Positions 29,175 through 40,285 of a DNA stretch of 64,000 nucleotides are shown here, in pieces. Origin of the DNA: Litsea cubeba (Eukaryota > Streptophyta > Magnoliopsida > Laurales > Lauraceae); NCBI GenBank assembly GCA_012931725.1, contig CM022946.1, forward strand, positions 72,218,335 through 72,282,334, given 5' to 3'. Positions within the stretch are counted from its first letter, which is position 1; every line of letters begins with the position of its first letter. The position numbers and the translations under genes are program-made. The notes under the pieces are model-generated. The model was not told the DNA's origin. It ran no database searches and worked only from the letters and a program-made list of their open reading frames with translations.

Positions 29175-31688
29175 TGTTGACACCAAAAATGTCACTTTGC
29201 CTCTTCAAGATCGAAAGAGCTACATGAAGTCGCAACCTGCCATAAATAGGCAATGCTACTTTCAAAAAATCAAATCTTGTCAGAATCAAACAAAAACTGT
29301 AAGATTCTTCAAGACAGCTAAAAGAGAAGTACACAAGAAGTTTCAGGCCATTTCAAAATCATTTGGCCTAACTTCGCTTCTCCGGCATCCGAAAAGGAGC
29401 TCCCGGCGGCGAAAGCATCGGAGACACCAAATCTTCGATCAGAGCCGATGGATGGCCTCCAAATACATCCAAAAGGCTCCACGTCAAGTTCCGAGTCAAA
29501 CCGACAACGTTTGACCCTACATCAACCCTCGAAATAGCTAAATCAAGCCTCTGGCGGCGAGAACCACCGAGACCATCACTCATCAGATAGAGCGCATGGA
29601 CGGCTTCAAAATGCTTATAAAGGGGTAAACGTCAAATTTCAGGTCATTTGGACAACATTTGACCATAGTTTGACGCTCGGAAGCCAAATCAGGCCTCTCA
29701 GAGGCAAAGCTCCCCGGGACCATGGTTTCCAAGACAGAGCCTATGGATCATCTTAAAATGACTCCAATAGGTTCCCTGTCAAATTTCAAGTCAATCGGAC
29801 ATCGGTTGACCGCACATCAAACCGTGACATCTTCATCGCGACAAAAGAAAGTCTACTGGTGATAGGACCCCAAACGGCTTCAAAACTCAAACAAAAGCCT
29901 ATTGTTGGTCTTATTTATTTCTCAGGAGGCTTCACACCAAATTTCAGGTCATTCCGACATCGTTTGACCCAGTTTCAGTTTCTGACGGAAAATCGGCAGC
30001 GCTGCGCGACAAAGTCTTCGGCTTTCTCAGGAAATTGGAAACTTTGCAAAATAAAATGCAAGGATTCTCATCAGGTTTCCTACAGGGAAATCAGGCCAAT
30101 AAATGATCAAAAATGTCAAGGAAAAATACAGAAGAAAAAAGAATCGAAAAACAGCAAAAAAAGGACACAAAACGGGACAAAAAGGGGGAAAACCCCCCAG
30201 GGTCGCAGGCCCCTGCGACCCTGGAGCCCGGGGTCGCCGGGAAGGTCCCGGAAACCCCGGTTTTCACCGTTTTTTCGCGATTCGAAGCAACCATCCTCTG
30301 GTACTTTCCAAAATTCATACTTTTGAGACACCAAATCCTCTGACATCCGTAAAAAAACACGGGTCAATCATCAAGAGTATCGAAAACAACATTGATCGCC
30401 ACCCGGTCAACCAAAAAAAAGTGTGCTTTCTACACGACCGATCGAGAAATTGACAGGACAGATGGCACCGACCCGCTGTTGGCAACAAACACCTGAAATT
30501 ACATGGTCATCTGATGTCGATCTACATGAAGATCCATCGATGATCATCGCCAGAAGAATCCCAAAAGACGCGGCACGGCCCGGACTCTTCAGATGCTCAG
30601 CAACCACTTAATGCGATTAATTGACTAGCTTTATTACAGTCATTAATCCATTTCTTTGGACGGACCAATCAGAAGTAAGCATCCGGGAGTTACAAGTCAA
30701 GAGATTCATGGCATTTAACCCATGAAACTCCTCCCATCATGCCCTCAATCTCCTCCGGCCAATCAGAAGCCAAGAAAAATGAGTTACAAAATAAAGAATT
30801 CAATTCTGTAACTCCTCCCTTTATGTAGCTTTATGACAATCAAGGCTCATAAACCTTCCTAAATGGCTACCTAAAAGCCTATAAATAGGAGAGCTCACCA
30901 AGAAGAAAGAGATCGGAAGAAACACAGAGACACAGACAAAGCACAGAAATTCAGAGAAGGAAAAGAGAGAAAACTCTGCAGAAATCTTACACCGACCACC
31001 GCTACAAGGTGACAAAAGTCCCTTGGGGGTACCCCCCCCCCCCCAAGGTCCTTGCCTTCTCCTTCTGCCTCCAATGGCTTTGATGTGGCTTTTCAGCCCG
31101 TCTACTCGGTTTTTTATTGGACATAGGACCTCCTTTTGGTCTTTGTTTTCTAAAAACCTGAGGTTATAGCCAAGCCAAGCGAATCAATAGCATCCTCTGT
31201 TCTCATCTGCATGGATGATGGCGAAGCCCACATATGGCTTGCGACCGTCAATCTGAACGGGTCCCCCACAATCTCCTGAGAAGTTAGATCCTCCTTTTCT
31301 TGCTTTTCATTGTAGTTTGTATTTTCTAAAAAGAGACAAAAATCACAACTCTTGTCTTTCATTATTGATAAGGATTGTAAAACGGCTATAAACGCCAAAA
31401 ATCGGCTATAAATGCCAACAAAATCGCCTTTCACGGCAAATCAAGAAAATGCCTCTTTTCTTAAATATATGTGCAATGGAAAACTTGAAAGAAGTTGATT
31501 TCCTTTTTACTTGCGAAGGTTGATCTCCGGATCACCACTTGCAATTCCAAGTAAAATAGAAAATCCGGCACACCCACACAAAAAAATGTTGATGCACGCC
31601 CTTGCCCCCCGGTTACGAAAGGGTCGGACCCAACGGACTCACACGTCCGCCGACCTCGGTAGGACTCAGGCAGGAGCGCGGTCCATCA
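29175..31688 (+). repeat. RE-1 3' LTR
   Basis: It starts TGTTGACACC and ends GGTCCATCA, immediately followed by the target duplication. U3 repeats anchor at 29341, 29489, 29637, 29784 and 29942. The TATA box CTATAAATAG is at 30889-30898, the G/C hairpin with 13 C at 31021-31048, and two U5 motif units at about 31382-31420. Many short ORFs inside it match those of the other LTRs and are not genes. Confidence 0.93.
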
Positions 31689-31693
31689 ATCGA
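31689..31693. other. Right target-site duplication of RE-1 (ATCGA)
   Basis: Identical to 5272-5276. The following bases resume the RE-2 PMD coding sequence. Confidence 0.9.
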
Positions 31694-32865
31694 CAGCGTA
31701 CTTGAAGAGCAGTCAGAGGAATTCAGTTTTTTGTACTTTCAGCTCGTCGCCTTCTATGATTTTTTGAAGGAGAATGAGGGCTCAAAAGTAAGATCCAGCA
31801 GTTGGAAGAGTTTTAGCTCTTCATCTCCCAACTTTTTTGAAAGAGGGCTCAAGAGCCTTCTGATAGCATGACCCGGGAAGATAGGGCTAAGGATCTGGGT
31901 TTGAAGAAGATTTCGGCTATGCAAAAAGAGTTGAGAAATTTCTTTGCGAGTACAAACGCCATATGTCCTGGCATTGCACTGCGGAGAGATCTCGCTATTT
32001 ACCTCACTTATTGGTTAGGTGAGGCCATTTTTGCTGGAGGAGATGGAATGCACATCAGGCCGCATTGTATTTTTCCAGCTTCTCAGATGGCGTTTGGAGA
32101 GCGGCTTGATTTGGTGCCAGCTCTTTACTCCTACTTGTGTACCGAACTGCAGGCTGCTGCTTTTTTGGTTCGGCTTGGGCTTCCCATGAACAGGGTATTT
32201 TCGGCCCATATCTTTTATTCGTGGTTTGTATACCACTGTCCTGGCTTCCACTGGCTGGGTGCGCCATAGGATGATGATCCTCTCATGATTCAACTGGCTA
32301 AGGGCAAAGCCATGTCCAAATCACTTTTGTTTGCCCGCATGAGGATCCGACGGTTCAGGGACGTCGAGATGGGGCATTATTCAGTGAAGCTTTCTCCGGA
32401 GTTACGGAAGAAGGCTTTTGATTTTGGTGCCTCCCGCGACTCTACCAGGGCGGGGTCGGGAAGGCATTACTCTTTGACAAAAGCAGAGAAGGAGTGGCTT
32501 TTCAGCATACGTGTCGGCACGATGGTGTACCGCAGACATCTTTTCGTCGACATCCAGCCGTATGTACCTTCTTACTTTGCTTTGCAGTTGGGCTTTTCTC
32601 AAGGCGTTGTTGGAGCGCCTTCAAGCATGGTGAAGTGCTTTGGAGGTTTCCAGGACGGGAGAAACACTTGGGCTTTCTATAGTGCTGAAGACACTACTGC
32701 CATAATTTCTTATCCTGTGTTGTCGACTTCCCGGATTGCCTGCTTCGCAAAGTGGTTCACGGAGAGCTTTTCGGCATATCAGGGGCTTTCCAAGAAGGAG
32801 TTTGATGTGGAGCTATCGTCTGGAAAAAGCCTTGGAAAGTTGGATGGCGTCCGGCGAGAGGAAGT
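31694..32865 (+). pseudogene. RE-2 antisense PMD gene, middle part of exon 2
   Basis: Continues from 5276 across the RE-1 insertion. It encodes EEFSFLYFQLVAFYDFLKEN, ALRRDLAIYLTYWLGEAIFA, FSAHIFYSWFVYHCPGFHWL and, after a stop near 32267, the MRIRRFRDVEMG and VDIQPYVPSYFALQLGF blocks. Its reading frame is broken at least twice (about 31870 and 32269). It is cut at 32865 by the Copia-like LTR. Confidence 0.82.
32646..32865. repeat. Left copy of a 220-bp direct repeat
   Basis: Part of the PMD exon, from GTTTCCAGGA to GCGAGAGGAAGT. It is repeated at 34824-35043 with the same length and six mismatches by eye. The two copies flank the 1,958-bp insertion exactly. Confidence 0.9.
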
Positions 32866-34823
32866 CCATTCATGGCTAATTTGTAAAATGACAGATTTTA
32901 AAAAATCTGATTTGGGCAGCATAAATCAGCCATATAGATCGCATGAGAACTCCATGAATTCATGACCAACAAGTGTATAATTAAAGGAGAATGAAGAAGA
33001 CTATTACCTCGAAGATTTGTAGACTTCAAATCTCTGGAAAAATAGATCCAAAGGCCCGAACTCAGACTTGCAATTAGCAAACAAGTTGCTGGAATTTTCT
33101 GCACTAGTATTGCCTTTGATCTTCTTCTCTATCTCACTTCCAAATCTGATTGGCTAACATGGTGGGATCTTAATCTAGCAGTTGAGAACTATTTCTCCAA
33201 GGAAAAATCTCAGACCTTAAGCTTTCTTCAATGAAGAAGAAAACCTCCAAAGGGCTGGACGTGTGGCACCTTGTGGCTCTATTCTAGTGTAGGACGTCCA
33301 AGGGGAGGTGTTGTTTCTTTTATAGAAACTTTATGGTAGCATTCCCAAAAAAGTTATCTCTCCTCATTCTAAAAGATGTCCTAAGAGGAAAGACTTATTT
33401 CCTTTTAGATACAATCCAATTAGAAAAGGAAACTTTAAGGAACTTCCCATGCAATTAGTAATCCTAGTTGTAGAACACTTACTAATTTAAGTTCCTAATC
33501 CAAAAAGGAAACTTTCTCATAGGAATACTAATCCAAAGAGGAGTCCAACCTTTCAAGTAGAGAGACCTACTTAAAATTGGAAACCTTACCCATGGAAATC
33601 CTATTATGGACATCCCACATATTAATGCACACCATGGCCCACATACAATTTATCTAGAATTAAATTCATGTATGCCATCAAAGGCCTATTTGAATTTAAA
33701 CTCAAAATTATTTTTCCACTAAAATAATTCATCCAAATGTTATCTAAACATTTTAGGAAACCATACCAATCTTGGAAAGTGACTAGAGAAGGGACCAAAA
33801 GACATATTTGCCATTGGCTCCCAAAATGACCAAAATGTCCATGCTAAACCCATAGCAACATAAAGACCATTTTAACCTTAACTCATTCCACTAAAGAGTT
33901 ATGGTTGAACTCTAAGGACAAATATATATTATAATAAGCTCGTCATAAAATGACGGTTGTCTTCGACCTACTAAGTGTAATGACCTAAATGCCCCTCTAT
34001 GTAACATCTATAATCGAGTCAGGTTATCACATGTACTATCAACCTTCCCGATTACATCTAAACCTTAGAACTTCATATCCTTAACATAATCATCATTCGA
34101 ATATCATTCTCTTGATCCAGGGTGCGACCCACAAGTTCAATATCCATATGGAACATCCATATACTAAGATCTTAGATTTTGATGATTAATCGGATAATTC
34201 TAAGGGGACGATTATTCCATCATCAGATGGCATAGATTCTTTATTACATCTGCACGTCCCAACTGATCAAGTTCGAGTACCCAAAACACAGAGCTGTTGA
34301 CCCATGAAAAGAGTCTCACCCATAGTGAATTAAAGCACAAGAACTTGACTTCGTCAGTTCATTCACAAATGCTCAAGATTAAGAGCACCGGTCACTCAGT
34401 AGCATGAGGTGACTTGATCTCTCTCTGTGATAGTACTATTTTAGAGATCACACCTACCATGGTCCTATTCAATGCATTGCATATGCACTAATGAGATGAA
34501 TCCGGGAAAGCCCTCCCATGACTTAGGTAAGTCACCCTGAATACAGGAGATTCTCTCATTATAACTTATACCAAGATGAAGTGCCCAGCTCCATCTTTCA
34601 GTTATGAACAAATATGATGTTTCCAGTTGTCCATGAATTAGACCTATCTATGCGTAGACACTACACACCTAATTCATTTACTAGAAACAATGGGCCTTAC
34701 ACAACCATACATATATACATGTTTAAGCAGAAAAGAGTCATTCCATTAAATAACCAATAAATATCCAGTAACAAAAGATGAGAGTGCAGCTAGTGGGCTT
34801 TAGGGCATACACCAATCCCAACA
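32866..34823 (-). mobile_element. Copia-like LTR (minus) inserted in the RE-2 PMD gene
   Basis: On the minus strand it starts TGTTGGGATTGGTGTATGCC, a form common in plant Copia LTRs, and has a TATA box CTATAAAAG at 33317-33325. The opposite end may be at 32873 (TG on the plus strand), leaving seven extra bases CCATTCA. No internal coding domain is present, so it is a solo or one-ended LTR. It lacks a normal 5-bp target duplication; instead 220-bp repeats flank it. Family assignment to Copia is inference from the terminus. Confidence 0.7.
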
Positions 34824-35043
34824 GTTTCCAGGATGGGAGAAACACTTGGGCTTTCTATAGTGCTGAAGACACTGCTACCATAATTTCTTATCCTGTGTTG
34901 TCGACTCCCCGGATTGCCTGCTTCGCAAAGTGGTTCACGGAGAGCTTTTCGGCATATCAGGGGCTTTCCAAGAATGAGTTTGATGTGAAGCTATCGTCTG
35001 GAAAAAGCCTTGGAAAGTTGGATGGCGTCCGGCGAGAGGAAGT
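34824..35043. repeat. Right copy of the 220-bp direct repeat
   Basis: Matches 32646-32865 without gaps. The gene then continues as in RE-1 and RE-3, so this copy is the one joined to the downstream exon. Confidence 0.9.
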
Positions 35044-36855
35044 TTGGGCCTTCCTTTCTGGAGAGAAGCACAAGATAGGCTTTCTCGGTGACCAGGGCGT
35101 CATTGGTTCTGAAGCTATCCGGGAAGTACCTGATGAGGCCTTAGAGCAGCTAGAATAAGAGAAAGCTGAGCTTGACGCTTGGATGCAAGCGGCACAAAGG
35201 CAAGCGTCCGTGGAGTCTACTGACAAGGGTAGACCATCCAGTGAGGAGTCAAGTGGGAAACCTGACTCTGACAGTGGGGCAGGTTCTTCTAAGAAGCGAG
35301 CCCGCAGGAGTAAGAGGAAAATGAGTCATCATCGCAGCAAGGGGCAACATGAGGACTCGGCTGACATAGAAGTCCTCTTACTATCAATCAGGAGGTGCCA
35401 GGGAATGCCGACGAGCCTCCAAAAAAGAGAAGCTGAGAAGAAGAGACCGTCGGTGAAGGTATGATTCTTCCTCTTTCTCTTTCCATTTCTTTTCATGGGA
35501 TGTTTCCATGTTCTAATTTGCTTTCTCCCCCTGCTACTCTTTTTTCTTTACCAGAGGATGAAGACTTGGCGACGCTTGAGGTTCCTGCCGATGAGGTGGT
35601 GACGGATCCTGTTGTGGCACCAGAAGAAGAACCTAGGGATTTTGGAGTAGTTCCAGAATCTCCAATTGGTATAACTTCTTTTCCATTTTTTTTTTGTCTG
35701 TGACTTGGTTTGCTAACATTTTTCTTGTTGGCTGACTTGCCGCATGATTCCGATGACTTTGAACCATCGATGGACGCAAATGTTGATGATGCTTCCGATT
35801 AGTTCATGGAGGAAGAGAGTGTTCGACCAGTCGTCGAAGAAGGTATTTTGTAGTAATAATCCTGATAATGATTTTCAAACAGGATCATATTTATACCTTT
35901 TTGTGTTTCTTTGACAGGTTTTGAAGTGACAGAGGAGAGTCCGTCGCTTTTTTCAGAACCAGAGCAAGAGATGCCAGAGGTTGATTGGAGGTAGAGACTC
36001 CTGCAACCAATCCGGACATGGTAGAGGAGGTGCCTCGTGCTGAGATTCCTTCCCCAGCAGCTCCAACTGGAAAGAGTTCTTTTGTTACTCTTTCAACGGG
36101 GCATGACATGAGCAGCCGACCGACGGAGTGGGGCGAATCTTCATCTGGGCCATCTCTTCTTTTTGCGAAGAAGGTGGTGGTGCAGGTTCTGAGCTCTTGG
36201 ATTGAGACTCTCCTTGCCGGACACTTGGATGCCGGATTTGGCATGATCCAACATGTGCAGGAGATTCTCGGTGATGCCGAAGAGGTTGGTCTGGATGTCA
36301 CAGGTGTCAGGGCGATCATTGATAGGATCATTGCACTGGTGTGACAAGTGGTTTGAGACCATTGGCTTTGCTAATGACCAGTTCTTCAAGGAGATGTTCC
36401 TGGACCCTGCTAATAAGGCTAAGTCTGACCTAAATGAGGCCACACAAAGCAGGAAACAGATAGTCCGAGAGAAGAATTTAGAAGAGCTAGCCATCATTGG
36501 GCTGACACATGACCTTAACATCCTTGATAGGGAGGTCGATGAGGCTAGGAAACGTCTTGAGCATTTGAAGGCACAAGTCACTGCCAAGTGGGATGCTAAA
36601 ATAGCGGCTCGCGATAGGGAGAGTTCTCTGATTCGCCGGGATGCAGATGCTGATCGAGTTCTTGAAAGGAAGTTTCAAGAGGACAAACAATGGCAAACTC
36701 CTCGAAATAAGTTTCCCGGTGTGGAAGAAGGGTTGCAGCCTTCTCCAGCATCTCATGGCAAGTTCCTGAAGAAGCGTGCTTTGGAAACTCTGACAGCTGA
36801 GGCCAAAAGTTTGCTTGAGGAGCTGAAATTTTGCCTGGTAACCATTTTTGGTTGA
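34824..36855 (+). pseudogene. RE-2 antisense PMD gene, 3' part (end of exon 2 to exon 5)
   Basis: Exon 2 ends at 35458 (GTGAAG|GTATGA). Exon 3 is 35555-35668, exon 4 35732-35842 and exon 5 35918-36855. The acceptor of exon 4 reads TTGG instead of the CCAG seen in RE-1, so splicing there would fail. A stop lies at 35156-35158 (GLN/GLU-type codon to TAA) and frameshifts near 35390 and 36340. Content matches RE-1: basic SSKKRARRSKRK stretch, acidic linkers, C-terminal coiled coil ending KSLLEELKF. Confidence 0.82.
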
Positions 36856-36889
36856 GCTCCTGATTTTTGTAGCAGAAACTATCCTTCTT

Positions 36890-37200
36890 CCCTTTTTTTT
36901 TTGGTACCACATGTATTTTTTTTGGTACTCTCTCTTTTTTTGTAGTGCTTTGTAAACAATTTCTTTTTTGGTACCGCATGTATTTTTTGGTACTCTTTTT
37001 TTTTATTTTCCCTACGCTCACTTAAATCTTTTTGTGATGAAAGTAATTGCTAAATGGGATATTTTTTTTGTTTTCCCTACGCTCACTTAAATCTTTTTGT
37101 GATGAAAGCAATTGCTAAATGGGATTTTTTTTTTGTTTTCCCTACGCTCACTTAAATCTTTTTGTGATGAGAGCAATTGCTAAATCGGATTTGATCAAAA
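36890..37200. repeat. Array C of RE-2 (reverse)
   Basis: Three copies of the CCCTACGCTCACTTAAATC-type unit and two of the GGTACCACATGTATTTTTT-type unit, mirror of 20262-20480. Confidence 0.8.
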
Positions 37201-37244
37201 GTTTTGTCGTTCTGTGAAAATATTTTGTCAAATGATTGTTTTGG

Positions 37245-37505
37245 CATGGGAGCCAGATTTTTTTTTTGTGGCATGGAAGCTGTTTTTGGCATGAGAGCCA
37301 GTTTTGTGGCATTGATAGCCGAGTTTGTGGCATTAGTAGCCGGGTTTTTTGAAAGCCAAGTTTTTGGTTTGTGGCATTGATAGCCGGTTTTGTTTTGTGG
37401 CATTGATAGCCGGTTTGTGGCATTTATAGCCTGTTTTGGTGGCATTTATAGCCTGTTTTGGTGGCATCTATAGCCGGTTTTGGTGGCATTTATAGGCGGT
37501 TTGGT
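37245..37505. repeat. Array B of RE-2 (reverse)
   Basis: Repeated TGGCATTGATAGCCGG and TGGCATTTATAGCC motifs, mirror of 19750-20170 but shorter. Confidence 0.85.
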
Positions 37506-37509
37506 TTTC

Positions 37510-38125
37510 AAAAATGCAAGTATCGACTAAAAGTCGCCTCCCTGCTGAATGGTCTTGCAAGTATCGATGGAATGTCGCATCCTTGCTCATTCGGTTACGA
37601 GTATTGATGGAATTTCGCATCCTCGCGGATTTGGGTGCAAGTATAGATGGAATGTCACTTCCTTGCTTTTCAAAAATTTTGGTTTTGCGGGTACTGACTT
37701 GATGTCGTTTCCCCACGATTTTTGAAATTTTCGGTTTTCTCAAACCTTTGGGTTATGGATATCAACTGCAATGTTGCATCTCCATGATTTCTTGGTTTTT
37801 TCGAACCTTTGAAATTTGGGTTGTGGATATCAACTGAAATGTTGCGTCTCCACGATTTTTAGGTTTTTTCGAACCTTTGAAATTTGGATTGTGGATATCA
37901 ACTGAAATGTTGCGTCTCCACGGTTTTTAGGTTTTTTCGGACCTTTGAAATTTGGGTTGTGGATATCAACTGAAATGTTGCGTCTCCACGGTTTTTTTTT
38001 GTTTGATTTTGCAAGTATCGACGAAATGTCGCTTCCCTGCGATTTTAGAAATGTCGAACATGGTTCGCATTTTTCAGATTTGTGCGAGTATCGACTAATC
38101 GTCGCTTCCCCACAGTTTTTTAAAA
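37510..38125. repeat. Array A of RE-2 (reverse)
   Basis: Repeated AAGTATCGATGGAATGTCGC and GATATCAACTGAAATGTTGC motifs with ~42 or ~70-nt spacing, mirror of 19205-19740. The rest of 38126-38464 is the post-pol spacer with no gene seen. Confidence 0.82.
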
Positions 38126-38464
38126 AACCATTTTTTTTTGTTTAAAGACACGAGGGTCATAAGTTTTGGCCTAAAGCCATTTTTACGGTAAAAGGCAGGG
38201 TGGACTAGGGTGGAAATCCCTGAATCTGGATTTTGTTTCAAACCGTGAATTTTGGGTTCAAGGGTTGAAAATTTTGGTCAAGTTAGGGAAAGGTTCCTAA
38301 ACTTGGATTTTTGAACAATGAAACGATGAAAGTAAGCATTGTTTGAATTTCTAGAAATTTCAACATTTGATATGAAAATTCTAAAAAGAGTGGGTTTAGC
38401 GAGCATGTACCTGGAAACCGGTTTTGGCCATACTGGCATTGCTCTTACCAAGTTGGGTAAGTTT

Positions 38465-39319
38465 TCAAGGGTAGTACCGCTTTAAGAACTTGTCGTTGAT
38501 GGGCGGCATACATCTGTCACCTTCCATGTTTAGGAGTGCGTTTGTGCCGTTGGAGAAAACCTTGTCGATGACATAGGGTCCCTCCCATTTTGGCTCAAGT
38601 TTGCCTCTGGATTTGTGAGTGAAGACCATTGGTCTTTTTATCGTAAGAACCAAGTCACCCTTTTTGTAGGCGCGTTGCCTGACCTTTTTTACGAAAGATC
38701 CTGCCATGTGTGCTTGGTAAAGTTCAATGCTTTGTCGAGCTTCGAGCCGTCTCTCATCGAGATTGTCCAGCTCATGGAGTCGCAATTTGACATTGCTTTC
38801 TTGAGTCATGTCATTTTGCAAGGATTCTCTCAAGGAAGGAGTTTGTACTTTCAAAGGTACGACAGCTTCGCATCCATAGACCAAGGAGAATGGTGTGCTA
38901 TGGGTTGGTCCTCGAATGGTGATTCTATAGGCCCACAAAGCTTTAGGCATTTTGTCGCTCCAGTCTCTTTTGTTACTAGAGACCATTTTCTTGAGGATTT
39001 TGCAAAGTGTCTTGTTGAAAGCTTCTGCCAATCCGTTTGCTACCGGATTATATGGAGTCGAAGGACAACTTTTGATTTTGTATTTGTCGCAGAACCTGTA
39101 GAATCGATGATCCCAGAATTGTGGTCCATTATCATGGACAAATCTTTTGGGTATGCCGAAACGACAAGTGATGTTGGTGCGCAAGAACTGAAGGACTGAT
39201 GAGGTCTTCATTTCGTTAAGTGCAAATGCTTCTGACCACTTGGAGAAATAATCCGTAGCGGCGAAGATGAAGCGATGACCTTTGCATGAAGGGGGAGAAA
39301 TAGGACCTATGATGTCCAT
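38465..39319 (-). CDS. RE-2 integrase core and C-terminal domain (open segment)
   Basis: 284 codons starting at MDIIGPISPP with D-D-E motifs complete: MDIIG, FVHDNGPQF, NPVANGLAEAFNKTL. The C-terminal part has LVYGCEAVVPLKV, YKKGDLVL and KWEGPYVIDKV, ending RYYP. TAG at 39322-39320 replaces the Trp codon before GMD, separating it from the zinc-binding region. This is the only copy in the window with all three catalytic residues. Confidence 0.88.
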   Translation of the reverse strand: MDIIGPISPPSCKGHRFIFAATDYFSKWSEAFALNEMKTSSVLQFLRTNITCRFGIPKRFVHDNGPQFWDHRFYRFCDKYKIKSCPSTPYNPVANGLAEAFNKTLCKILKKMVSSNKRDWSDKMPKALWAYRITIRGPTHSTPFSLVYGCEAVVPLKVQTPSLRESLQNDMTQESNVKLRLHELDNLDERRLEARQSIELYQAHMAGSFVKKVRQRAYKKGDLVLTIKRPMVFTHKSRGKLEPKWEGPYVIDKVFSNGTNALLNMEGDRCMPPINDKFLKRYYP

Positions 39320-39322
39320 ACC

Positions 39323-40269
39323 CTAAGCTTTGAAAGGCCATGAGATCGGTGTAGGATGTAGCCATTCTGGAGGCATGTGAACATAATCTCCGTGAACTTG
39401 GCATTGTTGGCAGCGCTTAGCAAATTGCATTGTGTCAGCTACCATGGTAGGCCAATAATAACCTAACCTTTTTATCTGGTCATAGAGCTTTGGACGAGCC
39501 TGATGAGCTCCACAAAGACCAGGATGAACTTCTTTGAGTGTTTCTTCGGCCTCTTGTTGTGACAAGCAGCGTAGAAGTACTCCGTTGAAGGATTTCCTGT
39601 AAAGGATTTTTGAAGGAATATCCAAATGAAAGCTTGGGGTTCGCCTTTGGATGCTTACCCGTTCTTTTGGATCTTCAGGTAGGATTCCGAACATAGTGTA
39701 ATCAATGAACGGATCCCTCCAGTCGCCGATTGAACGTTGAAGGATAGAGATCCGACTTCCAACCACTCGGTGGCATTCAGCAACTGCTTGGTGTGTGTTA
39801 AGAGGAGGAAGGATTCTTCTTTCGCACACTGTGATTTGCATGTTTTCCCCTTCCTGGATTGCCATAGATGCGGCAAGTCCAGCCAGGGCATCTGCACGTG
39901 TATTTTCACCTCTACGAATGTGGGTGATGTGACAGATTTCAAACTTTTGCAGAAGCGATTGTGCCTTGTGTAGTAAGGCAGCAAATCGGGTTTCCTGACT
40001 TCAAATTATTGATTCATCTGGTTGACGATCAGTTGAGAGTCCCCAAAGATTTCCAGCATGGTGATACCGGATTCGATGGCGAGTTCCAATCCTAGGATCA
40101 GAGCTTGATATTTAGCTGCATTGTTTGTGCATGGTTCCAGTAGCGATAAAGCGTGTGGAATCATGTATTTGTCGGGGCTAACAAAGAGGATGCCAACTCC
40201 CGAGATCATCTCCACATTGTAGACTGGTTCGTCTGGGAGATCATCTCTGAGTGGAGAATCTTTAGGCAA
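39323..40269 (-). pseudogene. RE-2 archaeal-type RNase H and integrase zinc-binding region
   Basis: SGVGILFVSPDKYMIPHALS, NNAAKYQALILGLELAIESG and GDSQLIVNQMNQ belong to the second RNase H. A frame break near 40006 follows, then MAIQEGENMQITVCERRILP onward, with VHPGLCGAHQARPKLYDQIK and FAKRCQQCQVHGDY. The Cys pair cut in RE-1 is intact here. The catalytic Glu of the NNAAEY motif is Lys in this copy, and the start of the domain (YFDGA) is deleted. Confidence 0.8.
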
Positions 40270-40285
40270 TGGATGCTCTGCGAGA

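Larger units (their letters stand above)
5277..31688 (+). mobile_element. RE-1: complete ~26.4-kb Tat-lineage Ty3/Gypsy element
   Basis: Two same-orientation LTRs (5277-7830 and 29175-31688), a primer-binding-site-like sequence, gag-pol, an antisense PMD gene, a polypurine tract and matching 5-bp target duplications define a full-length insertion. Its length includes a nested 2.8-kb solo LTR at 22904-25728, so the element was about 23.6 kb when it inserted. Lineage evidence is a retroviral-type RNase H followed by a second, archaeal-like RNase H before integrase, plus the extra antisense gene; both features are known for Tat elements. Gag-pol has at least six nonsense codons and several frameshifts, so this copy is not autonomous. 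Confidence 0.92.
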
